Assembly: GCA_018714485.1 (NCBI GenBank)
Contig: DVNJ01000031.1
Span: forward strand, 1 to 61,077
Reading direction: 5' to 3'
DNA from: Candidatus Caccalectryoclostridium excrementigallinarum
GTDB lineage: Bacteria > Bacillota > Clostridia > Christensenellales > UBA3700
DNA: 61,077 nt
Shown: piece by piece, positions 7,204-19,137 of the stretch
How positions within the stretch are numbered: position 1 is the stretch's first letter
How the letters are laid out: each line of letters starts with the position of its first letter
The notes under the pieces: generated by a model
Told to the model about the DNA's origin: nothing
What the model saw: the letters and a program-made list of their open reading frames with translations, nothing else
Database searches by the model: none
Made by a program: the position numbers and the translations under genes

Positions 7204-8414
7204 GACACCCTCCCGATCAGAGCGGCATAGAATCCCTCTTCGCCCTTGCCGTCGGGCAAGAACTGCGTGGAAGAGATAAGCTCGAAGTTGCGGTTCGCCG
7301 CCAAAAATGCGGACACAACGTCAAAATTCTCCTCTTTGAGCGTCGTGCAGGTGGAATAAAGTATCTTTCCGCCCCTTTTGACCGCGTTCGAGGTATTGGA
7401 AAGTATCTCGAGTTGCCTGTCCGCCAGCGCCTTGACGTCTTCTTTTTTTCGGCGCAGATAAATATCCGGCTTTGAGAACGCCACGCCCAGCCCGCTGCAA
7501 GGCACATCGCACAATACGACGTCATAGACGGGCGGAAATTTTTCCGCGGCGCTGTCGCAAAGACGATAGTCAAGCCCTTTCTCGCCCATTCTTTCCGCGT
7601 AATTTTTGATGAGTTCGAGCCTATGTTCGTGTATATCGCAGCACAATATGTCCGCGTTTGCGTATTCGCGGATATACACGGCTTTTCCGCCCGGAGCGCT
7701 GCATGCGTCGAGGACTTTATCTCCGTCTTTAACGCCCGCGATAAGGCAGCATTTCATCGACGTTTGCGACTGCATCGTCATCAGCCCGTCGTCAAACATC
7801 GGACGCAGTTCTTCGCCCCAATCGGCAAAAAATCCCAGCTCGCTTTCGATATATTCTACGCCCGCTTTATCCAAAAGTTTTTTCAAGCCCTCGTGCGTAA
7901 TACGGCGCGCGTTATGCCTGAAATGCTGCTTGGTAAAGCGAGGCATGGTCAAAAACTCTTCCGCACGCTGCCAACCGTATTGCGCGATATATTTATTGAC
8001 GATCCATAAGGGCACCGACGCCGAGACGGATAATTTTTCCGCGGGCGCCTTGGGTAATTCGAGGCGAGCGGAGCGATACTTATGCAATACCGCGTTCAAA
8101 AAGCCCTTGATCGCGCCCTTTCCCAAACTTTCGGCGCAAGAAAGTATTCTGTTGACCGCGGCGTAATCGGGGACGGAATCCATATGATCGAGCATATAAA
8201 AGCCCATTTTCAGCAAAATGACCGCATATGGCTTGGGACGCTTTCCCACCAATTTTCCGATAACGTATTCATAATATACGTCGCGTTCCAAGACGCCGTA
8301 AACAAGTCGCGTCACAAAGGCATTCGCGCGTGAACGATTGAGCGCGCGCTCGCCGTAGCTGTCGCACTTATATATATCGCTTAAAATATCGTATATATAT
8401 AGATCCTCTTTCAT
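7200..8414 (-). CDS. rsmB: 16S rRNA (cytosine-967-C5) methyltransferase RsmB
   Basis: RsmB methylates C967 of 16S rRNA. The 404-residue product has an N-terminal NusB-like helical RNA-binding domain (about 1-130) and a C-terminal Rossmann methyltransferase domain with SAM motif DACSAPGGKA near residue 238. The catalytic cysteines are in DVPCSGLG near 311 and STCTT near 357. It overlaps fmt and rlmN by four bases on each side, so it is part of one tightly coupled translation operon. Confidence 0.95.
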   Translation of the reverse strand: MKEDLYIYDILSDIYKCDSYGERALNRSRANAFVTRLVYGVLERDVYYEYVIGKLVGKRPKPYAVILLKMGFYMLDHMDSVPDYAAVNRILSCAESLGKGAIKGFLNAVLHKYRSARLELPKAPAEKLSVSASVPLWIVNKYIAQYGWQRAEEFLTMPRFTKQHFRHNARRITHEGLKKLLDKAGVEYIESELGFFADWGEELRPMFDDGLMTMQSQTSMKCCLIAGVKDGDKVLDACSAPGGKAVYIREYANADILCCDIHEHRLELIKNYAERMGEKGLDYRLCDSAAEKFPPVYDVVLCDVPCSGLGVAFSKPDIYLRRKKEDVKALADRQLEILSNTSNAVKRGGKILYSTCTTLKEENFDVVSAFLAANRNFELISSTQFLPDGKGEEGFYAALIGRVS

Positions 8415-9322
8415 TCTCCCAATTTTACGCCGTCGAGTTTATGCCCCGCGAGAAAGGCTTTTATCTCCATTTTCTTGCCGCCCTCGGGCTGAACGGCGCA
8501 AAGCTCGAGCGAGCCTTGCGAGCAGCCGACATATGCCTTTCCGCCGACGACGCTCACGACTCCGCATTCGCCGACAAGGTCGCTGTCTCTTGCTTTGAGT
8601 ATTTTCAAAACTTTGCCGCCGCAGGTCGTGAATGCCGACGGCCACGGCGTGAATGCCCTGACACGCCGCTCAAGCCCTTTTGCGCTCAACGAAAAATCGA
8701 GTTTGCCGTCCGACTTGCTTATCATGGGACACTGCGTGGCTTCTTCCTCGTTTTGCGGCGTATAGACGGCTTTTCCGCTTTTTATGACCGCGATCGCCTT
8801 TTTGAGAAGCTCTCCGCCCATGACCGCGAGCCGCTCGAAAAGCTCTCCCGCCGTTTCCTCCTCGCCGATCTCGGTCGCTTGCTGCATGAGTATGTCGCCC
8901 GCGTCGACTTTGAGCACGGTGCGCATAATGGTCACGCCCGTCTGCCTTTCCCCGTTCGCGATCGCCCATTGAATGGGCGCAGAACCACGGTATTTGGGCA
9001 GCAGCGAGGCATGCACGTTGATCGTTCCCAACGGCGGCAGATCGAGTATGCGCCGCGAAAGTATCTGTCCGAAAGCGCAAGTCACGAAAAGATCCGCGCC
9101 GAGCGCGCTCAGCTCTTCCACTCCTTCCTTGCTGACTTTTTCATACTGCAAGACTTTTATCCCGCGCTCTGCCGCTGCCTGCTTGACGGGAGAAAAGCTC
9201 ACTTTTCTCCTGTCCCGCTCTCTGTCCGGCTGAGTGACGACTGCGACGACTTCACCGCTTTCGCAAGCGGCGTTGAGCGCAGGCAGCGCAAAATCGGGAG
9301 TTCCGAAAAAAACTATACGCAT
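8411..9322 (-). CDS. fmt: Methionyl-tRNA formyltransferase
   Basis: Fmt formylates initiator Met-tRNA. The 303-residue product begins MRIVFFGTPDFA, has the catalytic formyl-transfer segment NVHASLLPKYRGSAPIQWA near residue 105 (Asn, His and later Asp of DAGDIL), and a C-terminal OB fold. Length is typical. The start codon shares one base with the def stop (TAATG), so deformylase and formyltransferase, which act at the two ends of the same cycle, are coupled. Confidence 0.97.
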   Translation of the reverse strand: MRIVFFGTPDFALPALNAACESGEVVAVVTQPDRERDRRKVSFSPVKQAAAERGIKVLQYEKVSKEGVEELSALGADLFVTCAFGQILSRRILDLPPLGTINVHASLLPKYRGSAPIQWAIANGERQTGVTIMRTVLKVDAGDILMQQATEIGEEETAGELFERLAVMGGELLKKAIAVIKSGKAVYTPQNEEEATQCPMISKSDGKLDFSLSAKGLERRVRAFTPWPSAFTTCGGKVLKILKARDSDLVGECGVVSVVGGKAYVGCSQGSLELCAVQPEGGKKMEIKAFLAGHKLDGVKLGE

Positions 9323-9786
9323 TATTTATCCGCCCTGCGATAGCCGCCTCTGTATTCTTTGTCGTAGAACAAGACGCCGTCCAAGTGATCTATCTCATGG
9401 CAGCAGGCGCGCGCGGTAAGCCCGGTGAAACTTCCTTCCCTCTTTTCTCCGCGTCTGTCCAGATAAGCGACGGTGACGTTCATCGGCCGCTCGACCATGC
9501 ACGATTTGCCGGGAACGCTCAGGCAAGCCTCTTGACCTATCTGCGAACCGCTCGCGGCGACTATCACGGGATTGACCATTTCAAGATAGGTCTCCCCCAC
9601 TTCCACGACCGCGATCCTGCGGGCGATACCCACCTGCGGACCCGCAAGCCCGACGCCGTCCGCATGCTTCATAGTCTCATGCATATCATCGAGAAGCTTC
9701 CCCAGCTTGTCGTCGAAGCTCTCCACTTCGCGACATTTTTTACGCAATATCGTGCTGCCGTCTTTGACAATATCTCTAAGCGCCAT
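9322..9786 (-). CDS. def: Peptide deformylase
   Basis: Def removes the formyl group from nascent proteins. The 154-residue metalloenzyme has all three motifs: GVGLAGPQVG (near 43), EACLSVPG (near 85, the metal-binding Cys) and HEIDHLDG (near 130, two metal-binding His and the catalytic Glu). The Shine-Dalgarno AGGAGG lies seven bases before the ATG. It follows priA by 12 bases, as in Bacillus. Confidence 0.97.
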   Translation of the reverse strand: MALRDIVKDGSTILRKKCREVESFDDKLGKLLDDMHETMKHADGVGLAGPQVGIARRIAVVEVGETYLEMVNPVIVAASGSQIGQEACLSVPGKSCMVERPMNVTVAYLDRRGEKREGSFTGLTARACCHEIDHLDGVLFYDKEYRGGYRRADK

Positions 9787-9798
9787 TTGTTTCGCCTC

Positions 9799-11988
9799 CT
9801 AATTCAAATTCTGCGGATTTATCTCCGCGAAAACGCTCACGCCCTTTGTCTTTCCCTCTTCCATGGCTTTATAAGCGTCGGCGATTATGTTTCTTTCCCT
9901 CACCCGTTTGAACCTGAGCAGGATCTGATACCTGAACTTGTTCTCTATCTTACCGACGGGACTTTTCATCGCCTGCATATATACTATATCATAATCATAC
10001 TTATCTTTGAGCGGTTTTATTTTGAGATATATCGCTTTTGCGCATTCGATCACCTTATCTTCGTCCGCTCCCGACATCATGATGCGCATGATGGTCGTAT
10101 AGGGCGGGAAATCCGAGACGAGGCGCGTGTTGTTTTCCTTGTCGAAAAATCCGTCGTAGTCATAGCGCGCGGCAAACCTGAACACATAGTGATTGGGCGA
10201 ATAAGTCTGCAAAATTACCTTACCGAGCTTTGCCGCCCGTCCCGCTCTCCCCGCCACCTGCGTGACGAGCTGGAACGTGCGTTCGGCGGATCGGTAATCG
10301 CTGAAATAAAGACTCATATCCGCATCGAGTATCCCCACGAGCGTCACGTTGGGGAAGTCGTGTCCCTTCGCAATCATCTGCGTGCCGACGAGTATCTGCG
10401 CTTCTCCCGACGCAAACGCGCCTAAAATATCCAAATAAGCCGTCTTGGTCGCCGTGGTCTCGTTGTCCATGCGCAGGATATTGATGTCGGGGAATATCTT
10501 TTTCAACTCTTCCACGACCCGCTGCGTGCCTATCTTGCCGTATCTTATCTCCCTGCTGCCGCATTCGGGACAGCAATCGAGCATCTTATATCTCTTTCCG
10601 CAATAATGGCATTTCAATTTATTGTCCGCGGAATGATAAGTAAGCGTTATGTCGCAGTCGGTGCACTTTGCCGTATAACCGCACTTTTTGCACATGACAA
10701 AGGAAGAATGCCCTCTGCGGTTCAAAAAGATCATCGCCTGCTCGCCGCGCGCGACGGTATCTTTGAGCGAAGCGGTCAGTTCGGCGGAAAAGATCCCGTT
10801 ATTGCCGCTTATTATCTCCTGCTTCATGTCGACGATATGCATATCGGGCATATTTCCGCTTATGCGCTCGTCCATTCTCACAAGCTCGTATTGTCCGCGC
10901 TTTGCCAGCAAAAAGCTCTCTATCGAAGGCGTCGCGCTGCCGAGTATCACTTTACCGCCGTTATATTCCGCCCGCCACTTGGCGATATCCGCCGTGATAT
11001 AGCGCGGATTTGATTCGCTCACATATGAGGAATCGTGCTCTTCGTCGATGATTATCACGCCCACGTTTTTCAACGGAGCAAAGATCGCCGAGCGCGCCCC
11101 GACGACGACTTTGGCGTCGCCCGTGATTATCCTGCGCCATTCGTCAAACCGCTCTCCGTCCGAAAGACCGCTGTGCAGCATCGCCACGATGTCGCCGAAA
11201 CGCGAGCGGAATATTTTCAACGTTTGCGGCGTGAGCGAGATCTCGGGAACGAGCATGATCGCCGTCTTGCCCTCTTGAAGCGCTTGGGCGATACAGCGCA
11301 TATAGACTTCCGTCTTCCCGCTTCCCGTGACTCCGTATAAAAGCGCGACCTTTCTTTGCATGGAAAGTATGGTCTCGAGAGCCGCCTGCTGCGCGGGACG
11401 CAGCAAAGGCAGCTCGCTCTTTTGCGGCTCGTAACCGAGAGGAGAACGCATTATCTCCCTGTCCGTCTTGATCAAAATGCCGTGCTTGATGAGCGTATTG
11501 ACGCAAGACGCCGAGACCTCGCTCGTCAGACGCGATAAAAATTCTCCGCCCTCTTTCAGTCTCTCCACGACCGCCCGACGCGCAGGCGTTGCGGCTTCTT
11601 CGAGCAGTTGTTCGTAAGGTCTGTCTTGGGCAAGGCAAACATACTGCCTTTTTAACTCTCTCACCCTGCCGCCGCGCAATTTCGAAGGTATGAACAATCT
11701 CAAACAGTCGACATGGCGGATATAATATCTTGCCCGCATAAACTTCGCAAGTTCGAGCTGTTCTTCGGTTATCGCGCTGTAAGGATCCAGCCTGTCTATT
11801 ATCTCTTTGAGTTCTCTTGACGTGTCGGGAGAGTCTTTCAGATCGATGCAAAAGCCTTCTATGGTCTTATTGCCGAAAGGAACGAGAACTCTGTCTCCTT
11901 TCCTCACCTGCATACCGCTCGGAACAAGATATTCGAATATCCTGTCTATCTCCGACGTACTTATATCGACAATCACGCTTGCGACCAT
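9799..11988 (-). CDS. priA: Primosomal protein N' (replication restart helicase PriA)
   Basis: PriA binds abandoned replication forks and reloads the replisome. The 729-residue protein has the N-terminal DNA-binding domain (VIVDISTSEIDRIFEYLVP, fork-binding) and Walker A GVTGSGKTEVYM near residue 221. Motif II is DEEHDSSY, and the cysteine-rich zinc region (CKKCGYTAKCTDC, then HYCGKRY and CCPECGS) lies near 435-480. The GTQMIAKGHDFPNVTLVG and AGRAGR helicase motifs are present. It overlaps coaBC by 16 bases, so translation is coupled. Confidence 0.97.
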   Translation of the reverse strand: MVASVIVDISTSEIDRIFEYLVPSGMQVRKGDRVLVPFGNKTIEGFCIDLKDSPDTSRELKEIIDRLDPYSAITEEQLELAKFMRARYYIRHVDCLRLFIPSKLRGGRVRELKRQYVCLAQDRPYEQLLEEAATPARRAVVERLKEGGEFLSRLTSEVSASCVNTLIKHGILIKTDREIMRSPLGYEPQKSELPLLRPAQQAALETILSMQRKVALLYGVTGSGKTEVYMRCIAQALQEGKTAIMLVPEISLTPQTLKIFRSRFGDIVAMLHSGLSDGERFDEWRRIITGDAKVVVGARSAIFAPLKNVGVIIIDEEHDSSYVSESNPRYITADIAKWRAEYNGGKVILGSATPSIESFLLAKRGQYELVRMDERISGNMPDMHIVDMKQEIISGNNGIFSAELTASLKDTVARGEQAMIFLNRRGHSSFVMCKKCGYTAKCTDCDITLTYHSADNKLKCHYCGKRYKMLDCCPECGSREIRYGKIGTQRVVEELKKIFPDINILRMDNETTATKTAYLDILGAFASGEAQILVGTQMIAKGHDFPNVTLVGILDADMSLYFSDYRSAERTFQLVTQVAGRAGRAAKLGKVILQTYSPNHYVFRFAARYDYDGFFDKENNTRLVSDFPPYTTIMRIMMSGADEDKVIECAKAIYLKIKPLKDKYDYDIVYMQAMKSPVGKIENKFRYQILLRFKRVRERNIIADAYKAMEEGKTKGVSVFAEINPQNLN

Positions 11989-13157
11989 AAACTCGTTATC
12001 TCGTCCACAACCTCTTTTGCTATCTTGTCTTTCGAAGCGGAAGGATATTCCGCGCTGTGACCGTCGCGCCTGATGACCGTGACGGCGTTATTATCCGATC
12101 CGAAGCCGATGCCGGGCTGAGAAACATCGTTGGCTACGACCATATCCGCGCCCTTGTCGGCGAGTTTTTTTGCCGCCGACGAGAGAAGCTCCTGCGTCTC
12201 GGCGCAGAAAATAACCAGCTTTCTCTCTCCTTTGACCTTCCCGAGCGCGGCGGCGATGTCGGGATTTTTCTTCAATCGGAGCGTTACTTTTTCGCCCTTT
12301 ATCTTGTTGTCGTAAACCTTTTCGGGAGCATAATCCCCGACGGCTGCGGCTTTGACAATACAATCGCAGCTTTCATATTCGCTCATGCAGGCATCGAACA
12401 TTTCTTTTGCGCTTTGAACGCGCACCACCTTATCCGTTCCGTAAGGCGGATCGACGCTCATCGCTCCCGCCACGAGCACGACCTCGGCGCCGCGGCGTTT
12501 GAGTTCGCGCACGATGGCGCAGCCCATCTTGCCGCTCGAGCAGTTTGTTATAAAGCGCACGCCGTCGATATTCTCCGTCGTGCCGCCCGCGGTGACCAAA
12601 AACCTCTTTCCGCAAAGCTCACGCGAAACCGAGAGAATGTCGTCGATAAAGGCGACGATTTGAGACGGCTCCGCCATTCTGCCTCTGCCCGAATCGCCGC
12701 AGGCGAGCCTGCCCGTGTTCGGCTCGCAGACCGCAAAACCGCGCGCTTTCAGTAGGGCGATATTGGCTTGTGTCGCGGAATTTTCATACATGTTCGTGTT
12801 CATCGCCGGGCATATGACCAGCGGACAACGCGCGGCGAGAGCCGCCGAGGTGAGCAGGTCGTCGGCAATACCCGCGGCGAGCTTTGCGATAACGTTCGCC
12901 GTCGCGGGCGCAACGACAAAAATATCCGCAGCCTTTGCCAGAGCGATATGCGCGATCTCCTCGTCCGCTCCGTCCTCGAACATGCCCTTATAAACGTGCC
13001 TTCGCGTAAGCGCGGCAAAGGTGAGAGGCGCGACGAACTTCGCCGCGTTTTCCGTCATCACCACGTTCACTTCCGCGCCTCTTTTCGTCAGCTCGGAAGC
13101 GAGCGCGCAGCTCTTATAACAGGCGATACCGCCGCTCACGCCCAGCAAGACGTTCAT
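11973..13157 (-). CDS. coaBC: Bifunctional phosphopantothenoylcysteine decarboxylase / phosphopantothenate-cysteine ligase
   Basis: CoaBC performs two steps of coenzyme A synthesis. The N-terminal FMN flavoprotein half (1-185) shows GVSGGIACYKS, the catalytic His in MTENAAKF-to-HIA region, PAMNTNMYEN and the substrate-binding GRLACGDSGRGRM with its active-site Cys. The CoaB half follows with VTAGGTTENIDGVRFITN, the dimerisation segment and KIKGEKVTLRLKKNPDI. Length of 394 is typical. It shares a base with the rpoZ stop codon and overlaps priA downstream. Confidence 0.96.
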   Translation of the reverse strand: MNVLLGVSGGIACYKSCALASELTKRGAEVNVVMTENAAKFVAPLTFAALTRRHVYKGMFEDGADEEIAHIALAKAADIFVVAPATANVIAKLAAGIADDLLTSAALAARCPLVICPAMNTNMYENSATQANIALLKARGFAVCEPNTGRLACGDSGRGRMAEPSQIVAFIDDILSVSRELCGKRFLVTAGGTTENIDGVRFITNCSSGKMGCAIVRELKRRGAEVVLVAGAMSVDPPYGTDKVVRVQSAKEMFDACMSEYESCDCIVKAAAVGDYAPEKVYDNKIKGEKVTLRLKKNPDIAAALGKVKGERKLVIFCAETQELLSSAAKKLADKGADMVVANDVSQPGIGFGSDNNAVTVIRRDGHSAEYPSASKDKIAKEVVDEITSLWSQA

Positions 13158-13357
13158 CAGATATTTTCACTCCTGATGATTATCTTGTCCTCGTAAACTT
13201 CCTTTGCGGCATAGCTTATGGACTTCATGCCCGCTTCGCGCAGAAGTTCGGGATATTGCGAATCCAGCTGACGCGCCCTCTTGGCGACGCCGCAAACGAG
13301 CGCGTAACGGCACTCGGCTTTTTTGATAAGTTTGTCGATAGGGGGATCGATCATCAT
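13157..13357 (-). CDS. rpoZ: DNA-directed RNA polymerase subunit omega
   Basis: Omega is the small assembly subunit of RNA polymerase. The 66-residue product has the conserved start region PPIDKLIKKAECRYALV and the AKRARQL motif that contacts beta-prime, followed by a KEVYEDKI stretch. It overlaps gmk by four bases (ATGA) and sits in the invariant gmk-rpoZ-coaBC order. Confidence 0.93.
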   Translation of the reverse strand: MMIDPPIDKLIKKAECRYALVCGVAKRARQLDSQYPELLREAGMKSISYAAKEVYEDKIIIRSENI

Positions 13358-14007
13358 ATTAAATTACCTCCGCTTATGAGTTCGTATATTTTTTGTTTAT
13401 TGTTTTCGACGCTGAATTTACGCGCCTCTTTCACTTGTTCTCCGCCCGCTCTGAGCGCGTTTATTATCGTGAGCACCTCGCAGGAGCACTCTTCGAGATC
13501 GTCGTTGACCACGACGTAATCGTATTTGAGCGCTGTCTCGATCTCTCCCGGCGCGTTGCCCATGCGTTTTGCGATGCTCTCACTGCTGTCAGTCTTTCTG
13601 CCCGTGAGCCTTCCCGAGAGAACGTTCATGTCCTTGGGCAGAATGAATATCAAAACGGCTTCGGGAAGCCTTTGCTTGACGCAAAGCCCGCCTTTCACGT
13701 CGATGACGAGCACGACGTCCAATCCTTTCACGCGCAGATCTTCCACATAAGACGCGGGAGTGGCATAGCTGTTGCCGTGCACGGTCTCATGCTCCAAAAA
13801 GTCGCCCCGATCCGCCATTTCGTCATAGCGGCTTTGATCGATAAAATAATAACTGACTCCGTCCACCTCGCCCGGGCGCGGCGCGCGCGTCGTGACCGAG
13901 ACCGAGCGCCTGATGCCGCCGTCCTTGCTCATGACGTTTTTAAGCACAGTATCTTTTCCCACTCCGGAAGGACCGGAGAGCACGATCAGTAAACCTTTTT
14001 TTTGCAT
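13354..14007 (-). CDS. gmk: Guanylate kinase
   Basis: Gmk phosphorylates GMP to GDP. The 217-residue product has the P-loop LSGPSGVGKDTVL at residue 10, the GMP-binding segment SVTTRAPRPGEVDGVSYYF and the HGNSYATP loop. It is slightly longer than average because of a C-terminal tail (about 20 residues). It starts one base after the yicC stop; remA, which separates the two in many Firmicutes, is absent. Confidence 0.96.
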   Translation of the reverse strand: MQKKGLLIVLSGPSGVGKDTVLKNVMSKDGGIRRSVSVTTRAPRPGEVDGVSYYFIDQSRYDEMADRGDFLEHETVHGNSYATPASYVEDLRVKGLDVVLVIDVKGGLCVKQRLPEAVLIFILPKDMNVLSGRLTGRKTDSSESIAKRMGNAPGEIETALKYDYVVVNDDLEECSCEVLTIINALRAGGEQVKEARKFSVENNKQKIYELISGGNLI

Positions 14008-14008
14008 A

Positions 14009-14824
14009 TCACTCCACGTTCTGCACTTGTTCGCGCACTTTTTCTATCTCGCACTTGGCGTCGATAACGCATTGCGCGATGTCCTTGTCGCTGCACTTCG
14101 ACCCGATGGTGTTGGTCTCTCTGTTCATCTCCTGAACGATGAAGTCGAGCTTTTTCCCCATCGCTCCCTCGCCGCCGCAGACGTCGAGAAAATGCCTGAC
14201 GTGCGATCTCAGACGGGCGATCTCTTCGTCGATCGCCACCTTGTCCGCATAAAACGCCGCCTCGTTCATCAGCCGCGCCTCATCGAAAGCCACGTCGCCC
14301 AAAAGCTCGGTTATGCGTTCTCTCATGCGCTCTTTGTGTTCCTCGACCGACTTCGGCGCCAGCTTTTCCACCTTGTCCACAAAAGCGGAAATGTTCGCCG
14401 CCTTTTCTTCGAGGTCGCGCCTGAGCATCCCGCCCTCTTTCTCTCTCATGGCGATCAGCCCTTCAAGCGCCTCGCCTACCGCGCGCGCCACGAGATCGAG
14501 AACCGCCTTTTCGTCTTCGTCCTGCTCTTTTACGCATACGACGTCGGGCATTCTGAACAGCGAAGAAACGCCGAAATCGTTTTCGACGCCGTAAGTCATC
14601 GCCGCCTTTTTCGCCATGACGCAATAATCTCGCGCCAATTCCGCATCAAGTCCGACGCTTCCGCTCTTTTCGCGTTCGTAATTGACGAATATCTCCAAGT
14701 GCCCGCGCGAAACGGCGGCTTTGACCGCCGAACGGATCGCGTCTTCCGCGAACCCCAGCGTGCGCGGCAGCTTTAAGTTCATATCCAAAAAGCGATGATT
14801 GACGGATTTTATCTCGACGACCAT
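14009..14824 (-). CDS. yicC: YicC family endoribonuclease, open part downstream of an in-frame TGA
   Basis: This is the intact 271-residue portion of a YicC/YloC protein, a family of endoribonucleases. It begins MVVEIKSVNHRFLDMNLKLPR, which in other YicC proteins lies about 20 residues inside the protein, and ends with the family's C-terminal DUF1732 helical domain (GKKLDFIVQEMNRETNTIGSK). The missing N-terminus is encoded immediately upstream in the same frame but is cut off by a TGA at 14855-14857. If translation restarts at ATG 14824 the protein would lack its first beta strand; there is no good Shine-Dalgarno before that ATG. First gene of the gmk-rpoZ-coaBC operon. Confidence 0.88.
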   Translation of the reverse strand: MVVEIKSVNHRFLDMNLKLPRTLGFAEDAIRSAVKAAVSRGHLEIFVNYEREKSGSVGLDAELARDYCVMAKKAAMTYGVENDFGVSSLFRMPDVVCVKEQDEDEKAVLDLVARAVGEALEGLIAMREKEGGMLRRDLEEKAANISAFVDKVEKLAPKSVEEHKERMRERITELLGDVAFDEARLMNEAAFYADKVAIDEEIARLRSHVRHFLDVCGGEGAMGKKLDFIVQEMNRETNTIGSKCSDKDIAQCVIDAKCEIEKVREQVQNVE

Positions 14825-14878
14825 CTTTCTGCCGTCGAGTTCCGCAACGCCTTTTCAGTATCCCGTCATGCTGTTCAT
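14825..14878 (-). pseudogene. 5' end of yicC separated by an in-frame TGA
   Basis: An ATG at 14876-14878, with AGAGGT six bases upstream, opens a frame reading Met-Asn-Ser-Met-Thr-Gly-Tyr, then TGA, then KGVAELDGRK running straight into the downstream open part. The family consensus is MTG-aromatic-G, so the TGA sits exactly where the invariant Gly (GGA would differ by one base) is expected. The frame is otherwise intact with no indel. Either a recent nonsense mutation, a sequencing or consensus error, or a recoded codon could explain this. Confidence 0.8.
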
Positions 14879-14908
14879 GATAGACCTCTGAATGCTTACT
14901 GTCTTAAC

Positions 14909-14937
14909 AGTATAGCATATGCGCGCAAAAAAGACAA
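14909..14937 (-). promoter_or_regulatory. Promoter of the yicC-gmk operon with a short hairpin at the start site
   Basis: Minus strand: -35 TTGTCT (14932-14937), 17-base spacer, -10 TATACT (14909-14914). An inverted repeat ACTGT/ACAGT with a four-base loop (14898-14911) overlaps the -10 and the start point. It could be an operator or a 5' mRNA hairpin. Confidence 0.6.
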
Positions 14938-14980
14938 ATAAATATAATAAATATGTCGCCGCGAGTTTGAGCCGCCGAAA

Positions 14981-19079
<4,099 letters not shown>

Positions 19080-19108
19080 AAAATTCTCTCTTTTGACTTA
19101 TTTTATAT

Positions 19109-19137
19109 ATATTACCACAAAACAAGAATTTTTGCAA
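19109..19137 (-). promoter_or_regulatory. Promoter of pcrA-ligA, overlapping the end of the LRR lipoprotein gene
   Basis: Minus strand: -35 TTGCAA (19132-19137), 17-base spacer, -10 TAATAT (19109-19114). The -35 and spacer lie within the last codons of the upstream lipoprotein gene, whose stop TAA is part of the -10. Leader to the pcrA ATG is about 23 bases. Confidence 0.65.

Noticed and set aside
14855..14857. Genome-wide UGA recoding (glycine or tryptophan)
   Set aside because: Many intact genes in the window end in TGA at exactly the family C-terminus and overlap the next start as ATGA, so TGA is a working stop codon here.
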